Part shown: one piece after another, positions 14,796-23,019 of the stretch
How the letters are laid out: every line of letters begins with the position of its first letter
Position numbering within the stretch: the first letter of the stretch is position 1
NCBI GenBank assembly: GCA_934088535.1
Contig: CAKOJC010000015.1
Coordinates: 1-30,191 of the forward strand
Source of the DNA: an uncultured Bacilli bacterium
Lineage (GTDB): Bacteria; Bacillota_I; Bacilli_A; RF39; UBA660
DNA: 30,191 nt
Direction of reading: 5' to 3'
Position numbers and translations under genes: made by a program
Notes under the pieces: generated by a model
Told to the model about the DNA's origin: nothing
Seen by the model: the letters and a program-made list of their open reading frames with translations, nothing else
Databases searched by the model: none

Positions 14796-15436
14796 ATTAT
14801 ATCAAAGTTCTTTATAAAGTTAAATAATTTTACATCTTTGTATTTATCTAGTATTTTATAAATTAATAATGTTATAAAGTATGCGATAGTTGCTCCGATT
14901 AGTCCTGATAACATGCCACCTATTACATCTGATGGATAGTGAACCATTAAGTAATTTCTTGATATACCCATTAGTATTATGAATAAAAAACACCAATATT
15001 TATTTTTAGTTTTAGCCATAAATATTAATGACATCATAGCCGCTGTCATAGCTGTTGTGTGTCCACTTGGAAATGAGAAATCACTTTCTGTAACACTTCC
15101 TGCATACTGCCACCAATCTTTGTATTCTAAAATAGTACTCATGTATGGTCTAGGTCTAGCTACCATATCTTTTAATATAAAATTAGTTATAATAGCACCT
15201 GCTCCTATAGCACCAAACATACATATTCCAAACTTTCTTGTTTTCTTAAATAGCATTAAGAATATACTAAGTAATATTAAGAATAAACCTTTTTCAGCAA
15301 ATAAACTTATAAACTTAAATAACCAGTTTAGATTACCATGTGTTAGAAGTGCTAGTTCATGTAAAATATTTAATATAGCATGATCAAATCCACTAAATGT
15401 AGTATTTAACCATTCAGCTGCTGCTGTTAGTTCCAT
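14774..15436 (-). CDS. PAP2-family membrane phosphatase (undecaprenyl-diphosphatase or lipid phosphatase-like)
   Basis: The 220-residue integral membrane phosphatase has all three PAP2 motifs: K89-x6-R96-P97 (KDMVARPRP), P-S-G-H126-T, and S-R160-x5-H166-x3-D170. Here H126 and H166 are the acid and the nucleophile, and R96/R160 hold phosphate. About six TM helices are present. Family members dephosphorylate undecaprenyl diphosphate, phosphatidic acid or phosphatidylglycerophosphate on the outer face; the exact substrate cannot be read here. GGAGGT precedes ATG 15436. The gene lies 57 bases behind the activase gene without a clear terminator, so its transcription could be partly shared, but it ends at a strong terminator. 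Confidence 0.93.
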   Translation of the reverse strand: MELTAAAEWLNTTFSGFDHAILNILHELALLTHGNLNWLFKFISLFAEKGLFLILLSIFLMLFKKTRKFGICMFGAIGAGAIITNFILKDMVARPRPYMSTILEYKDWWQYAGSVTESDFSFPSGHTTAMTAAMMSLIFMAKTKNKYWCFLFIILMGISRNYLMVHYPSDVIGGMLSGLIGATIAYFITLLIYKILDKYKDVKLFNFIKNFDIINAMKKK

Positions 15437-15492
15437 ATGTACCTCCTACTACATTATCATTTTACATTTATAATAAATTTAAAACAATAACA

Positions 15493-18411
15493 TTACTTAT
15501 TCTTTACATTTTTATTATCAATTATAGCTAGTAAACTTCTAAGTCTTATGGTAATTGCTCCCATATTAGATATTTCATCTATCTTTATTTGTGTATAGAC
15601 TTTGTCTTTACTTTCAATAATTCTTCTTACTTCATCAGTAGTAACTGCATCTACTCCACAACCAAAAGATACTAATTGAACTAGATTAACATTATCTTTA
15701 GATTCACTTATATATTTTGCAGCAGCATATAGTCTTGAATGATAAGTCCATTGATTCATTACTTTTGTCTTAAATGGTTTTACTTTATGACTAATACTGT
15801 CTTCAGTTATAACTAATGCTCCTAGTGAAGTTATAAGTTTATTAATACCATGATTTATTTCAGGATCTAAATGATATGGACGACCACATAATACAATTAT
15901 AGGCATATTTTTAGTTGAAGCAATTCCCATAAATTCTTCTGCTTTAGTTCTTATTTTTGATAAGTAATCATTATATGCTTCATATGCTTTTTCAACGGCT
16001 TTTTTAAGATTAGATTCAGTAGTTTCAATATTATAATATTTAATTATAGTTTTTATTCTTTTTAAGAATTGTTTTTTGTCTGCTAAACTTATAAAGTCAT
16101 CTATAAATGTATCTTTGTTTAGATTATTTACATTACCTCTTATAACTTGAGGATAGTATGCTACTACTGGACAATTATAATGATTAGTACCAAGTTTTTC
16201 ATCTACATTATAGCTCATACTTGGATAAAATATATAATCTACTTTAGAATCTAATAAATACTCTATATGACCATGAGCTAGTTTTGCTGGATAACAAATT
16301 GTATCTGATGGTATTGTGTGTTGTCCTTTTAAATAAAGACTTCTTGATGAGAATGGAGACACTACTACATTAAGTCCTAAAGTTTTAAATAAAGTATACC
16401 AAAATGGTAATAATTCATACATGTTAAGTACTAGAGGTATACCAATAGTAGTTTTTGATTCATCTATTTCATTATTCATGAATTCTTTTAATAAAGATTG
16501 TTTATATTCATATAAGTCATAGTGTTCTTGAAGATTACCTTTGTTAAGAGGTTTTGAACATCTATTACCTGCGATAAATCTTCTTTTCTTATCGAATGTG
16601 TTTATTACTAAATTACAATGATTAGTGCATCCATTACAATTTATATTTCTTGTTTCGTAGTTAAAGTTTTTAAGTTCTTCTAAAGTTAATACTTTACTTT
16701 TATCACTGTCTTTTTCTTTACTATAAAGTGCACTTCCATATGCTCCCATAAGTCCTGAATATTTTGGTCTTATTACATTGTGACCAATTTCCATTTCAAA
16801 GGATCTTAGTACTGAGTCATTTAAGAATGTTCCACCTTGAACAATTATGTTTTCACCTAAGTCTTTTGGATTTGCACATCTTATAACTTTATATAATGCG
16901 TTTTTAACTACACTCATTGAAAGGCCTGCTGCTATACTTTCTACTGAAGCACCATCTTTTTGAGCTTGTTTAACTGCACTATTCATAAATACTGTGCATC
17001 TTGAACCTAAACTAACTGGACTTTTAGCATAAAGACCTAAATGTGAGAATTCTTCTGTAGTGTATCCTAAAGCTTTAGCAAATGTTTGTAAGAAAGAACC
17101 ACATCCTGAAGAACATGCTTCATTTAAATATAAACTATCTATTGAACCATTTTTAATCTTAAAACATTTTATATCTTGACCACCTATATCAAGTATAAAA
17201 TCTACTTTAGGATTTATTTTCTTTGCTGCTGTATAGTGAGCAATTGTTTCAACTACTCCATAATCTATATTAAATGCATTTTTAATTAGTTCTTCTCCAT
17301 AACCAGTAACTGCGCTAGACTTAATGTTAATATCTGGATATTTTTCATACAAATCTATCAAATACTTTTTAACTATTTCTACTGGGCTTCCTTCGTTTGA
17401 TGAATAATATGGATTAAAAATATTACCATCATCATCACAAAGAACCATCTTAATAGTAGTGCTTCCTGCGTCTATTCCTAGATACATATTTTTACTTGGT
17501 TTATCTAATTCTTTTATAGTTGTATCATTATGTCTTTTTAAGAATTCTTCATATTCTTTTTTATCTTTGAAAAGTGGTTTAGTTTTTGTATAGTTGTTTT
17601 GTTCTTTAAACTTTTTAAATTTGTTTTCTAGTGATAAAAGAGTTGTTTCTTCTTTTACGTTTGCTAGTACTGAGCCTATTGCTACAAAGTAAAGGGCATC
17701 ATCAGGAAGTACTCCTTTAGTATTTAATACTTCATCAAAACTATTTCTAAGTTCGCTATAGAAGTATAATGGTCCACCTAAATATAAAACATTATTGCCT
17801 ATTTCTCTTCCTTGTGATAAACCTGATATTGTTTGGTTTACTACTGCTCTAAATATACCTGCAGCTATATCTTCTTTTCTAACACCTTGATTAAGTAGTG
17901 GTTGAACATCTGATTTAGCAAATACTCCACAACGAGATGCAATATTACATATCTTATCATGATGACTTGATAATTCATTTAATTCTTCACCATTAACATT
18001 TAATAAAGATGCCATTTGGTCTATAAATGCACCTGTTCCTCCTGCACAACTACCATTCATTCTCATTTCAAATCCACCAGTAAGAAACAACATTTTAGCG
18101 TCTTCTCCGCCTAATTCTATAACTGTATCTGTATTTGGATAATACTTTTTAACTGCTATTTTTTCTGCGAAAACTTCTTGAACAAATGGTATCTTTAGAC
18201 TTTCTGCATAACCTAGCCCCGCTGAACCTGAGATAGTTACTGTAATCTTATCTTTCTTTATAACTTGTTTTAAATCATTTATTATTTTTAATATAGCACT
18301 TCTTATCTCAGAATAGTGACGTTCATATTTCTTAAAAATTATATTTTCTTTTTCATCAATTACTACACATTTTATAGTAGTAGATCCTATATCAAAACCT
18401 ACTCTTTTCAT
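15493..18411 (-). CDS. 2-hydroxyacyl-CoA dehydratase activase-type ATPase, two ASKHA domains plus DUF2229
   Basis: The 972-residue protein starts at ATG 18411, one base after the stop of the upstream gene; GGTGAT in that gene's end is the ribosome site. Two BadF/BadG-type ASKHA ATPase domains lie in tandem: DIGSTT at 7-12 and DAGSTT at 314-319, with LGGEDAK and IGGQDIK phosphate loops. Each carries activase-type cluster cysteines: C122 (GSCAGGTG) and C161 (SRCGVF); C433/C437 (EACSSGCG) and C472 (SRCTVF). A cysteine cluster (NCNGCTNHC, about 594-602) precedes a DUF2229-like C-terminal half (PSDTICYPAKLAHGH, VLCGRPYHLDPEIN). Activases of this family use ATP to drive an electron into a 2-hydroxyacyl-CoA dehydratase. 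In many Firmicutes this protein continues into a third, dehydratase-like part, to about 1400 residues; here that part is a separate upstream gene. The natural reaction of this branch is not established. Confidence 0.9.
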   Translation of the reverse strand: MKRVGFDIGSTTIKCVVIDEKENIIFKKYERHYSEIRSAILKIINDLKQVIKKDKITVTISGSAGLGYAESLKIPFVQEVFAEKIAVKKYYPNTDTVIELGGEDAKMLFLTGGFEMRMNGSCAGGTGAFIDQMASLLNVNGEELNELSSHHDKICNIASRCGVFAKSDVQPLLNQGVRKEDIAAGIFRAVVNQTISGLSQGREIGNNVLYLGGPLYFYSELRNSFDEVLNTKGVLPDDALYFVAIGSVLANVKEETTLLSLENKFKKFKEQNNYTKTKPLFKDKKEYEEFLKRHNDTTIKELDKPSKNMYLGIDAGSTTIKMVLCDDDGNIFNPYYSSNEGSPVEIVKKYLIDLYEKYPDINIKSSAVTGYGEELIKNAFNIDYGVVETIAHYTAAKKINPKVDFILDIGGQDIKCFKIKNGSIDSLYLNEACSSGCGSFLQTFAKALGYTTEEFSHLGLYAKSPVSLGSRCTVFMNSAVKQAQKDGASVESIAAGLSMSVVKNALYKVIRCANPKDLGENIIVQGGTFLNDSVLRSFEMEIGHNVIRPKYSGLMGAYGSALYSKEKDSDKSKVLTLEELKNFNYETRNINCNGCTNHCNLVINTFDKKRRFIAGNRCSKPLNKGNLQEHYDLYEYKQSLLKEFMNNEIDESKTTIGIPLVLNMYELLPFWYTLFKTLGLNVVVSPFSSRSLYLKGQHTIPSDTICYPAKLAHGHIEYLLDSKVDYIFYPSMSYNVDEKLGTNHYNCPVVAYYPQVIRGNVNNLNKDTFIDDFISLADKKQFLKRIKTIIKYYNIETTESNLKKAVEKAYEAYNDYLSKIRTKAEEFMGIASTKNMPIIVLCGRPYHLDPEINHGINKLITSLGALVITEDSISHKVKPFKTKVMNQWTYHSRLYAAAKYISESKDNVNLVQLVSFGCGVDAVTTDEVRRIIESKDKVYTQIKIDEISNMGAITIRLRSLLAIIDNKNVKNK

Positions 18412-18412
18412 A

Positions 18413-19651
18413 TTACTTATCACCTTCTTCTGCGATAGCTAGCATTAATTTAATTCTATTTTCTTGATTTACTTTTGAAGCTCCTGCATCATAATCTATT
18501 GGAAATATATTAGCATTTGGATATAACATTCTAAGTGTTCTTATTGTACCTTTTCCTACTATGTGATTAGGAAGACATCCAAATGGTTGAGCACATATAA
18601 TATTGTTATATCCTTTTTCTATTAACTCAGATACTTCTCCTGGTAAAAGCCATCCTTCTCCCATATTTACTCCTCTATCTATTACTCGATCTGCAAGTTT
18701 CTTTATTTTTTTAAATGGAGTTGGACATACAAATTCAGGATATGGTTTTAATGCTTCTTCCATGTCTTTTTCCCAAGAAGATGCAATTGATTCTACAGTC
18801 TTTCCTGCATACATACTTACTCTATTTTTTCCATAATATTTATGATTTATTTCTCCATCAGAAAAACAGAATTCAAAGAATGCTAGTACTCCTGGTACCA
18901 TGTATTCACATCCTTCTTTAAGTAAGAATTCTTCTAAATTGTTGTTACCAAATGGAGAATATTTAACATATATTTCTCCTACGATACCAACTTTCTTTAA
19001 TTTTCTATCTGCTCTTTTAATCTCATGGAAACTTTTAGCAATACTTTTTAGATTCTTTTTCATGCTTCTATTATTTAAACTTTTCTTAGAAGCGAAATCA
19101 GTAGATAATTTATTTATCCAATAATCTACTAATTTATCAGTTTCACCTTTTTTCTTTTCATAAGGTTTTACTTGATTCTTTAAAAGCATTATAAAATCTC
19201 CGTAGATAATAGCTCTAAGAGACATATATATCATCATTGGAGTTAGTTTAAATCCACTACATTTTTCTATGTTACTTGTACTTACTGAAATAACTGGTAT
19301 ATAATCATATCCCATATTTTCTAAAGCTTTTCTAAGTAAACAAATATAGTTAGATGCTCTACATCCACCACCAGTTTGAAATTGTATTAAAGCTACTTTA
19401 TGAGTATCATAATCTCCACTTTTAAGTGCATAAAGTTGTTGTCCTATCGCACATATAGCTGGATAACAAATATCATTATGTAAGTAACTAAGTCCAGTAT
19501 CTATAACATCTTTTCCTTCATAATGAAGTACTTCTACATTATATCCATATAATTTAAATACTTTTTTTAGAAGTCTCATATGTACTGGGAATATATCTGG
19601 TGCTAGTATAGTATGAGTTTTTTTCATATCTTTAGTAAATTCTGCTGTCAT
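18413..19651 (-). CDS. 2-hydroxyglutaryl-CoA dehydratase-like protein (HGD-D/COG3581 type)
   Basis: The 412-residue protein resembles the C-terminal, dehydratase D-component-like part of large activase fusions. Conserved elements are LAPDIFPVHMRLLKKVF, NDICYPA (about 61-67), FQTGGGCRASNYICLL (about 88-103), PFGNNNLEEFL, and PFGCLPNHIVGKGT near the C-terminus. The recurring cysteines are probably [4Fe-4S] ligands, which is inference. AAAGGAG precedes ATG 19651; a later in-frame ATG (MKKTHT) is possible. It is followed after one base by the activase gene and preceded by a DUF308 membrane protein 18 bases upstream, giving a three-gene operon. The partner activase and this protein probably form one complex. 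The substrate is unknown, since no CoA-transferase or other pathway gene is in view. Confidence 0.85.
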   Translation of the reverse strand: MTAEFTKDMKKTHTILAPDIFPVHMRLLKKVFKLYGYNVEVLHYEGKDVIDTGLSYLHNDICYPAICAIGQQLYALKSGDYDTHKVALIQFQTGGGCRASNYICLLRKALENMGYDYIPVISVSTSNIEKCSGFKLTPMMIYMSLRAIIYGDFIMLLKNQVKPYEKKKGETDKLVDYWINKLSTDFASKKSLNNRSMKKNLKSIAKSFHEIKRADRKLKKVGIVGEIYVKYSPFGNNNLEEFLLKEGCEYMVPGVLAFFEFCFSDGEINHKYYGKNRVSMYAGKTVESIASSWEKDMEEALKPYPEFVCPTPFKKIKKLADRVIDRGVNMGEGWLLPGEVSELIEKGYNNIICAQPFGCLPNHIVGKGTIRTLRMLYPNANIFPIDYDAGASKVNQENRIKLMLAIAEEGDK

Positions 19652-19669
19652 ATATATGTCTCCTTTAAA

Positions 19670-20221
19670 CTATTTTTTCTTTTCTTTGAAGATTTTAACT
19701 GATGTAATAACTGTTATTAAACTAAGAATACCTTCTACTAAAAGGTTAGCTCCAAGTAATATAGTTAATACCATTGCACTCTCACTAGGTTTTATCATTA
19801 AAACAATACCACAAATGCAAGCAAGTATTGCAAATATTAATATTAAGTACCATTCACGAATACCAAATTTACGTGCTTCATTAGCTATATGCATTTTAAA
19901 CATACTATCTGTAAATATTGAAAGACCTAGTGCAATACATATGAAGTTGATAAATCCTTCAGGACGTACTAGAATGATAATACCAAGAACTGTTAATAAT
20001 ATACCAAATGGTAAGTCATATTGGAATGCTAAACGATATAGATCATTTGAGAAATAACCAAATAGTTTAATCATACCAAAAGCTATTAAAAGTATTGCGC
20101 ATATTACAACTAACATTGTTTGTGAAAATGCTGGATTTATCATAAGTACTAATCCTAGAATACATAATATGATAGACATAACTATGTAACTTGTTTTAGC
20201 TATACGTATAAATTTACTCAT
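19670..20221 (-). CDS. DUF308/HdeD-family membrane protein
   Basis: The 183-residue protein has six TM helices in three similar pairs (about 6-24, 28-46, 64-82, 84-104, 123-139, 143-163), ending in a lysine-rich tail. G-[IL]-x-L-x2-[NR]-P turns (LGLVLMINPAFS, LGIIILVRPEG, CGIVLMIKPSES) link the paired helices, the pattern of DUF308/HdeD proteins. HdeD is linked to acid tolerance in enterobacteria; the role in Gram-positives is unknown. ATG 20221 is chosen because AAAGGAGG lies just upstream; an in-frame ATG six codons earlier would put the ribosome site inside the gene. It is first in the operon with the dehydratase/activase pair. A TATACT box at 20249-20254 is a possible -10. Confidence 0.85.
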   Translation of the reverse strand: MSKFIRIAKTSYIVMSIILCILGLVLMINPAFSQTMLVVICAILLIAFGMIKLFGYFSNDLYRLAFQYDLPFGILLTVLGIIILVRPEGFINFICIALGLSIFTDSMFKMHIANEARKFGIREWYLILIFAILACICGIVLMIKPSESAMVLTILLGANLLVEGILSLITVITSVKIFKEKKK

Positions 20222-20341
20222 CTTAGTTCCTCCTTTCATTATATAAATAGTATAACCTTATAATTTATTTTTTAAAATGGACAGTTTTTTAGTGATGTTT
20301 AATTTTTAGACAAAATGGTTTAAATGCATAAAAAAAGAATA

Positions 20342-20896
20342 TTATTTAGAGTGTTTATTTATAAACTCTATTAATATCTCTTTAGTTATTTTAGTGTATG
20401 TAACATATTCTTTTACATATTTCTCATCTAGATTTCTTGATAGCCAGTCTATGCAGAATCCAAAGAATTGACATTTTATAAAACTTATTAAGAATCTCTT
20501 GTCTTTTTCATCTATGTTCATGTTTTTAGTAATTGAATTTATTAAAGTTTTTACTGTATATTCACAGGTATCCATTATAAATCTTTCATATATATTTTTA
20601 TCTAGATGTTTGTATATATTAAGAATAGTTTTTTTGTTTTCAAGTGCATATTTGATAGCTACTTCTACTGCCATATCTATAGAATCTATAGTTGGATAGT
20701 TCTTAATTAGAATGTCTGTTTCTTCAGTAATAACATTTTCAAGTAAATCATTTATATCTTCATAATGATAATAAAATGTATTTCTATTTACTCCACATTC
20801 GTCAACAATATCTTTTACTGTTATTTGATTAAAAGGTTTCTCTTTTAACAATGTTATAAATGTGTCTTTGATTGCTTTTTTAGTAAAGTTTGCCAT
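20342..20896 (-). CDS. TetR/AcrR family transcriptional regulator
   Basis: The 184-residue protein has an N-terminal TetR DNA-binding domain: KKAIKDTFITLLKEKPFNQITVKDIVDECGV in the first two helices, then the recognition segment NRNTFYYHYEDINDLL (about 37-52). The helical C-terminal domain carries a ligand pocket of unknown specificity (FFGFCIDWLSRNL stretch) and resembles the DhaS-like branch. GGTGAA precedes ATG 20896, 7 bases after the NERD-HRDC gene stop, so the two are co-transcribed. It may instead regulate the DUF308 operon just downstream on the same strand; the sequence does not settle this. A bulged hairpin sits in its last codons (20348-20369), with a T-run 11 bases beyond its base on the minus strand, so termination here is uncertain. 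Confidence 0.9.
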   Translation of the reverse strand: MANFTKKAIKDTFITLLKEKPFNQITVKDIVDECGVNRNTFYYHYEDINDLLENVITEETDILIKNYPTIDSIDMAVEVAIKYALENKKTILNIYKHLDKNIYERFIMDTCEYTVKTLINSITKNMNIDEKDKRFLISFIKCQFFGFCIDWLSRNLDEKYVKEYVTYTKITKEILIEFINKHSK

Positions 20897-20903
20897 ATTT
20901 CAC

Positions 20904-21941
20904 CTACTTATTAAACTCACATATTATCTTTATGATATCACTTGAGTGTAATTTAAATTTTATCTCTGATAAAATTTTAGCACTTTTTAATTCTTCTGTT
21001 GACTTCGGATTTAATTCTATTATTTTTTCTAGTTCATCGTTTGTGAAAATATAATATGCAGGAACGTTCATTGATTCAGATTTTGATGTTCTAAACTTAA
21101 TTAATTTGTCTCTTAGTGTTTCTTTATCATTTTCTGATTTTATATTTATTTCTTTAGTTTGCTCTGCTTTTGTAGAATTATCTTTACTACTACCTGAAAT
21201 ATATTTTTCATATTTTTTTGCTAAGCTTGTGTACTCATTGGTATTAACTTCAACAAAAAATTCAGCAGAACTTTTCATATCTTTTTGTTTAGCTAATAAA
21301 TCTCTATCATAATTATTAATATCATTTTTAATGTAGTTTAGTAGTTGATCTACTCTAACTACATGACTTTTTATTTCTTTTTGAGCATATTTTATATTAA
21401 CAATAGATTTTGGATTAGAAATAACAACTAGTGGTTTATACCATAAAGTATCAAAATTTTTTTCTTGAATCTTTACCATTAATTTATTATTTTTACTTAT
21501 CCATCTTTTCTTTAATATTTCCATATGTCTACAAGCTTGAGTGTATGGTGAATAAATTGCTTCTTTATATTTTTTACCATTTAATTCATATTCTCTTACA
21601 AACTCTCCAGTGTGACTTACTGTTATATTTCCAATTAGATTTTTACATTCAACTAAATATATGAATCCTCTAGTAACAATTACATAATCTATTTGAGCTT
21701 TTAAATCTTCAAAAGGAATAGTTACATCATGAACTACATACATTCCTAAATTTGAGTTTTTAAGTTCAAAAGCAATATCTTTTTCACCTTGTAACCCTTT
21801 TTTTAATAATAAAATATCTTTATCTATGTCACTTGTATATTTTAATTTTGATTTTATATCTTCTAATTCTTTTATTTGATTTTCTAAATTGCTGTCTTCT
21901 TTTAGAAATATTGTTTCATTGAATCTTTTAAATAGTTCCAT
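20904..21941 (-). CDS. NERD nuclease-like domain and HRDC domain protein
   Basis: The 345-residue protein has an N-terminal coiled-coil-like region (15-48), then a NERD domain (about 49-160): GLQGEKDIAFEL, QIDYVIVT with D85, and LVECK with E98 and K100. These form the D...ExK core of the PD-(D/E)xK nuclease fold, and all core residues are present. A variable middle with KPLVVISNP and a charged linker (245-275) follows. The C-terminus (about 276-341) is an HRDC domain: LRDKLIKFRTSKSES, PAYYIFTNDELEKII, P-K-S-T-E-E-L and a final helix. HRDC domains bind DNA and normally sit at the end of RecQ helicases and RNase D. GGTGATGAC lies before ATG 21941. A RecQ-type helicase without HRDC is encoded 1.1 kb upstream on the same strand. 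Nuclease activity is inference. Confidence 0.88.
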   Translation of the reverse strand: MELFKRFNETIFLKEDSNLENQIKELEDIKSKLKYTSDIDKDILLLKKGLQGEKDIAFELKNSNLGMYVVHDVTIPFEDLKAQIDYVIVTRGFIYLVECKNLIGNITVSHTGEFVREYELNGKKYKEAIYSPYTQACRHMEILKKRWISKNNKLMVKIQEKNFDTLWYKPLVVISNPKSIVNIKYAQKEIKSHVVRVDQLLNYIKNDINNYDRDLLAKQKDMKSSAEFFVEVNTNEYTSLAKKYEKYISGSSKDNSTKAEQTKEINIKSENDKETLRDKLIKFRTSKSESMNVPAYYIFTNDELEKIIELNPKSTEELKSAKILSEIKFKLHSSDIIKIICEFNK

Positions 21942-21959
21942 GTCATCACCTTCTTTTAA

Positions 21960-21982
21960 ATTATATCATAGTTTGTTATAAT
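21960..21982. promoter_or_regulatory. Divergent extended -10 promoters for NERD-HRDC and the 159-residue gene
   Basis: Minus strand: TGATATAAT (21960-21968). Plus strand: TGTTATAAT (21974-21982). The two TATAAT boxes are 11 bp apart in opposite orientation and form an inverted repeat, so the two polymerases could not occupy the site together. Confidence 0.65.
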
Positions 21983-22002
21983 ATTTCTACAAGGGTGAAA
22001 CT

Positions 22003-22482
22003 ATGAAAATGTATGACTATGATAAGATTATTAAAAAACTTAAACTTGATGAATTAGATGATGAAAATAAATTAAAAAAAGTTATAAAATGTTCTGCAGA
22101 TTGTTATGATACTTTAATTAGATTTTATAATTATTATTTAACATTAATAGAAAAGAATGATGACTTAGATGATTTTGATGAAGATATTAAAAAAATTAAA
22201 AATAGTAAAGCCAAAACTATTAAGGGATATTTAGATTTGATAGAAAGAATTGTTGATACTACTAATGAAATAGCTAATGAAACTATAGAGTTAAATACTG
22301 AAATACATAAAAAAGAAAAAGATAAAAAGAAAAATAAACCTAGTTTATTAAAAACATTATTTGTTGGTTCTTTATTTAGTAATAAAAAAGAGAAGAAGAT
22401 TAAGAATAAGAATGATGAATCTTATCTTTTTGAAGAAACTGAACTTGAGGATGATGACTTTCACTTTGAGGATCCAGATTAA
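22003..22482 (+). CDS. Small, highly charged coiled-coil protein of unknown function
   Basis: Not recognised. The protein has 159 residues. The N-terminal 105 are helical with two Cys (ADCYDTL) and a regular heptad-like pattern (LDLIERIVDTTNEIANETIELNTEI). A lysine-rich tract (105-115) and a short hydrophobic patch (LLKTLFVGSLF, about 118-128) follow, then another lysine-rich tract and a strongly acidic tail (FEETELEDDDFHFEDPD). No catalytic motif, signal peptide or full TM helix is present. GGGTGA precedes ATG 22003 and the extended -10 is at 21974-21982, so it is a single-gene unit divergent from the NERD-HRDC gene. It shares its terminator with the convergent GNAT gene. Confidence 0.6.
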   Translation: MKMYDYDKIIKKLKLDELDDENKLKKVIKCSADCYDTLIRFYNYYLTLIEKNDDLDDFDEDIKKIKNSKAKTIKGYLDLIERIVDTTNEIANETIELNTEIHKKEKDKKKNKPSLLKTLFVGSLFSNKKEKKIKNKNDESYLFEETELEDDDFHFEDPD

Positions 22483-22503
22483 AAAGAGTTTTAAAACTCT
22501 TTT
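22482..22503. terminator. Bidirectional terminator between two convergent genes
   Basis: AAAAGAGTTTT/AAAACTCTTTT is a perfect 22-base palindrome. The plus-strand stop codon ends at its edge and the minus-strand gene's stop codon lies in its centre. U-tracts follow in both directions. Confidence 0.75.
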
Positions 22504-22952
22504 ATTTTGTTTACATATACTTTTTCATTATTAGTATTATCACAATAATATTTGTAATTATTTTTTTCTAATAGATTTATTAAGTCTTTATGATTAGTGT
22601 AAAGTGTTATATATATTTCATTTACGTTATTTTTTATAGATTCAGTAAGAGCAATTTTTAAATATTTAGTACCTAGTTTTTTATATTTATCTGATACCTT
22701 TAAAGTACATATTTTTAATCTTTTAGATGGTTTTAATTCTTTAGTAAAATTATATATTTCTAGTTCATCTTCTATTTTTAGTACTAAAATGGAGGTTATT
22801 TTATTATTTTGGTATGTTACATATACTTTTCTATTTAAGTTGGTATTAAACCAAATGATAAAGTCTTTATATTCTGATTTTAATGAATCAAAGAAACTAT
22901 CATTTATATCTAAATCTTTTAATTGCTTTTCTTCTATAGCTATGTTTTTCAT
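22491..22952 (-). CDS. GNAT-like acetyltransferase, probably leaderless
   Basis: The 153-residue protein has a GNAT-like fold: N-terminal helices, a strand pair (VYVTYQNNKITSILVLKI), the motif A strand LKICTLKVSDKYKKLG followed by a helix (TKYLKIALTESIKNN), then EIYITLYTNHKDLINLLEKNNY. The acetyl-CoA loop is degenerate (KKLGTK, with only the first Gly of Q/RxxGxG/A), so activity is less sure than fold. The substrate is unknown. There is no Shine-Dalgarno before ATG 22952, and a consensus -10 ends 7 bases upstream, so transcription should begin at the start codon. It is convergent with the 159-residue gene and lies behind the helicase terminator. Confidence 0.7.
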   Translation of the reverse strand: MKNIAIEEKQLKDLDINDSFFDSLKSEYKDFIIWFNTNLNRKVYVTYQNNKITSILVLKIEDELEIYNFTKELKPSKRLKICTLKVSDKYKKLGTKYLKIALTESIKNNVNEIYITLYTNHKDLINLLEKNNYKYYCDNTNNEKVYVNKIKEF

Positions 22953-22959
22953 TAATATA

Positions 22960-22988
22960 ATTATATATTAAAATAAAAAGAATGTAAA
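22960..22988 (-). promoter_or_regulatory. Promoter of the GNAT-like gene placing the start at the ATG
   Basis: TTTACA (22983-22988), 17-base spacer, TATAAT (22960-22965), then 7 bases to ATG 22952. The -35 lies inside the hairpin of the preceding terminator, so promoter and terminator are overlaid. Confidence 0.65.
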
Positions 22989-23006
22989 ATGCATTGTACA
23001 TTTACA
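22970..23006 (-). terminator. Terminator after the RecQ-like helicase gene
   Basis: On the minus strand TGTAAATG (22999-23006) pairs with CATTTTACA (22983-22991) with one bulged base and a 7-base loop. A T-rich tail (A-rich 22970-22980) follows. Confidence 0.6.
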
Positions 23007-23019
23007 CTCTCTTTAATTT

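Noticed and set aside
14979..15383. 134-codon plus-strand reading frame.
   Set aside because: It lies wholly antisense to the PAP2 gene with its complete catalytic motifs, and has no ribosome site.
18603..19124. Several overlapping plus-strand reading frames of 68-77 codons.
   Set aside because: They are antisense to the dehydratase-like gene and overlap one another in different frames.
20342..20369. Hairpin at the end of the TetR gene as an intrinsic terminator.
   Set aside because: The stem is bulged and its base is 11 bases away from the T-run, so it was mentioned but not called.
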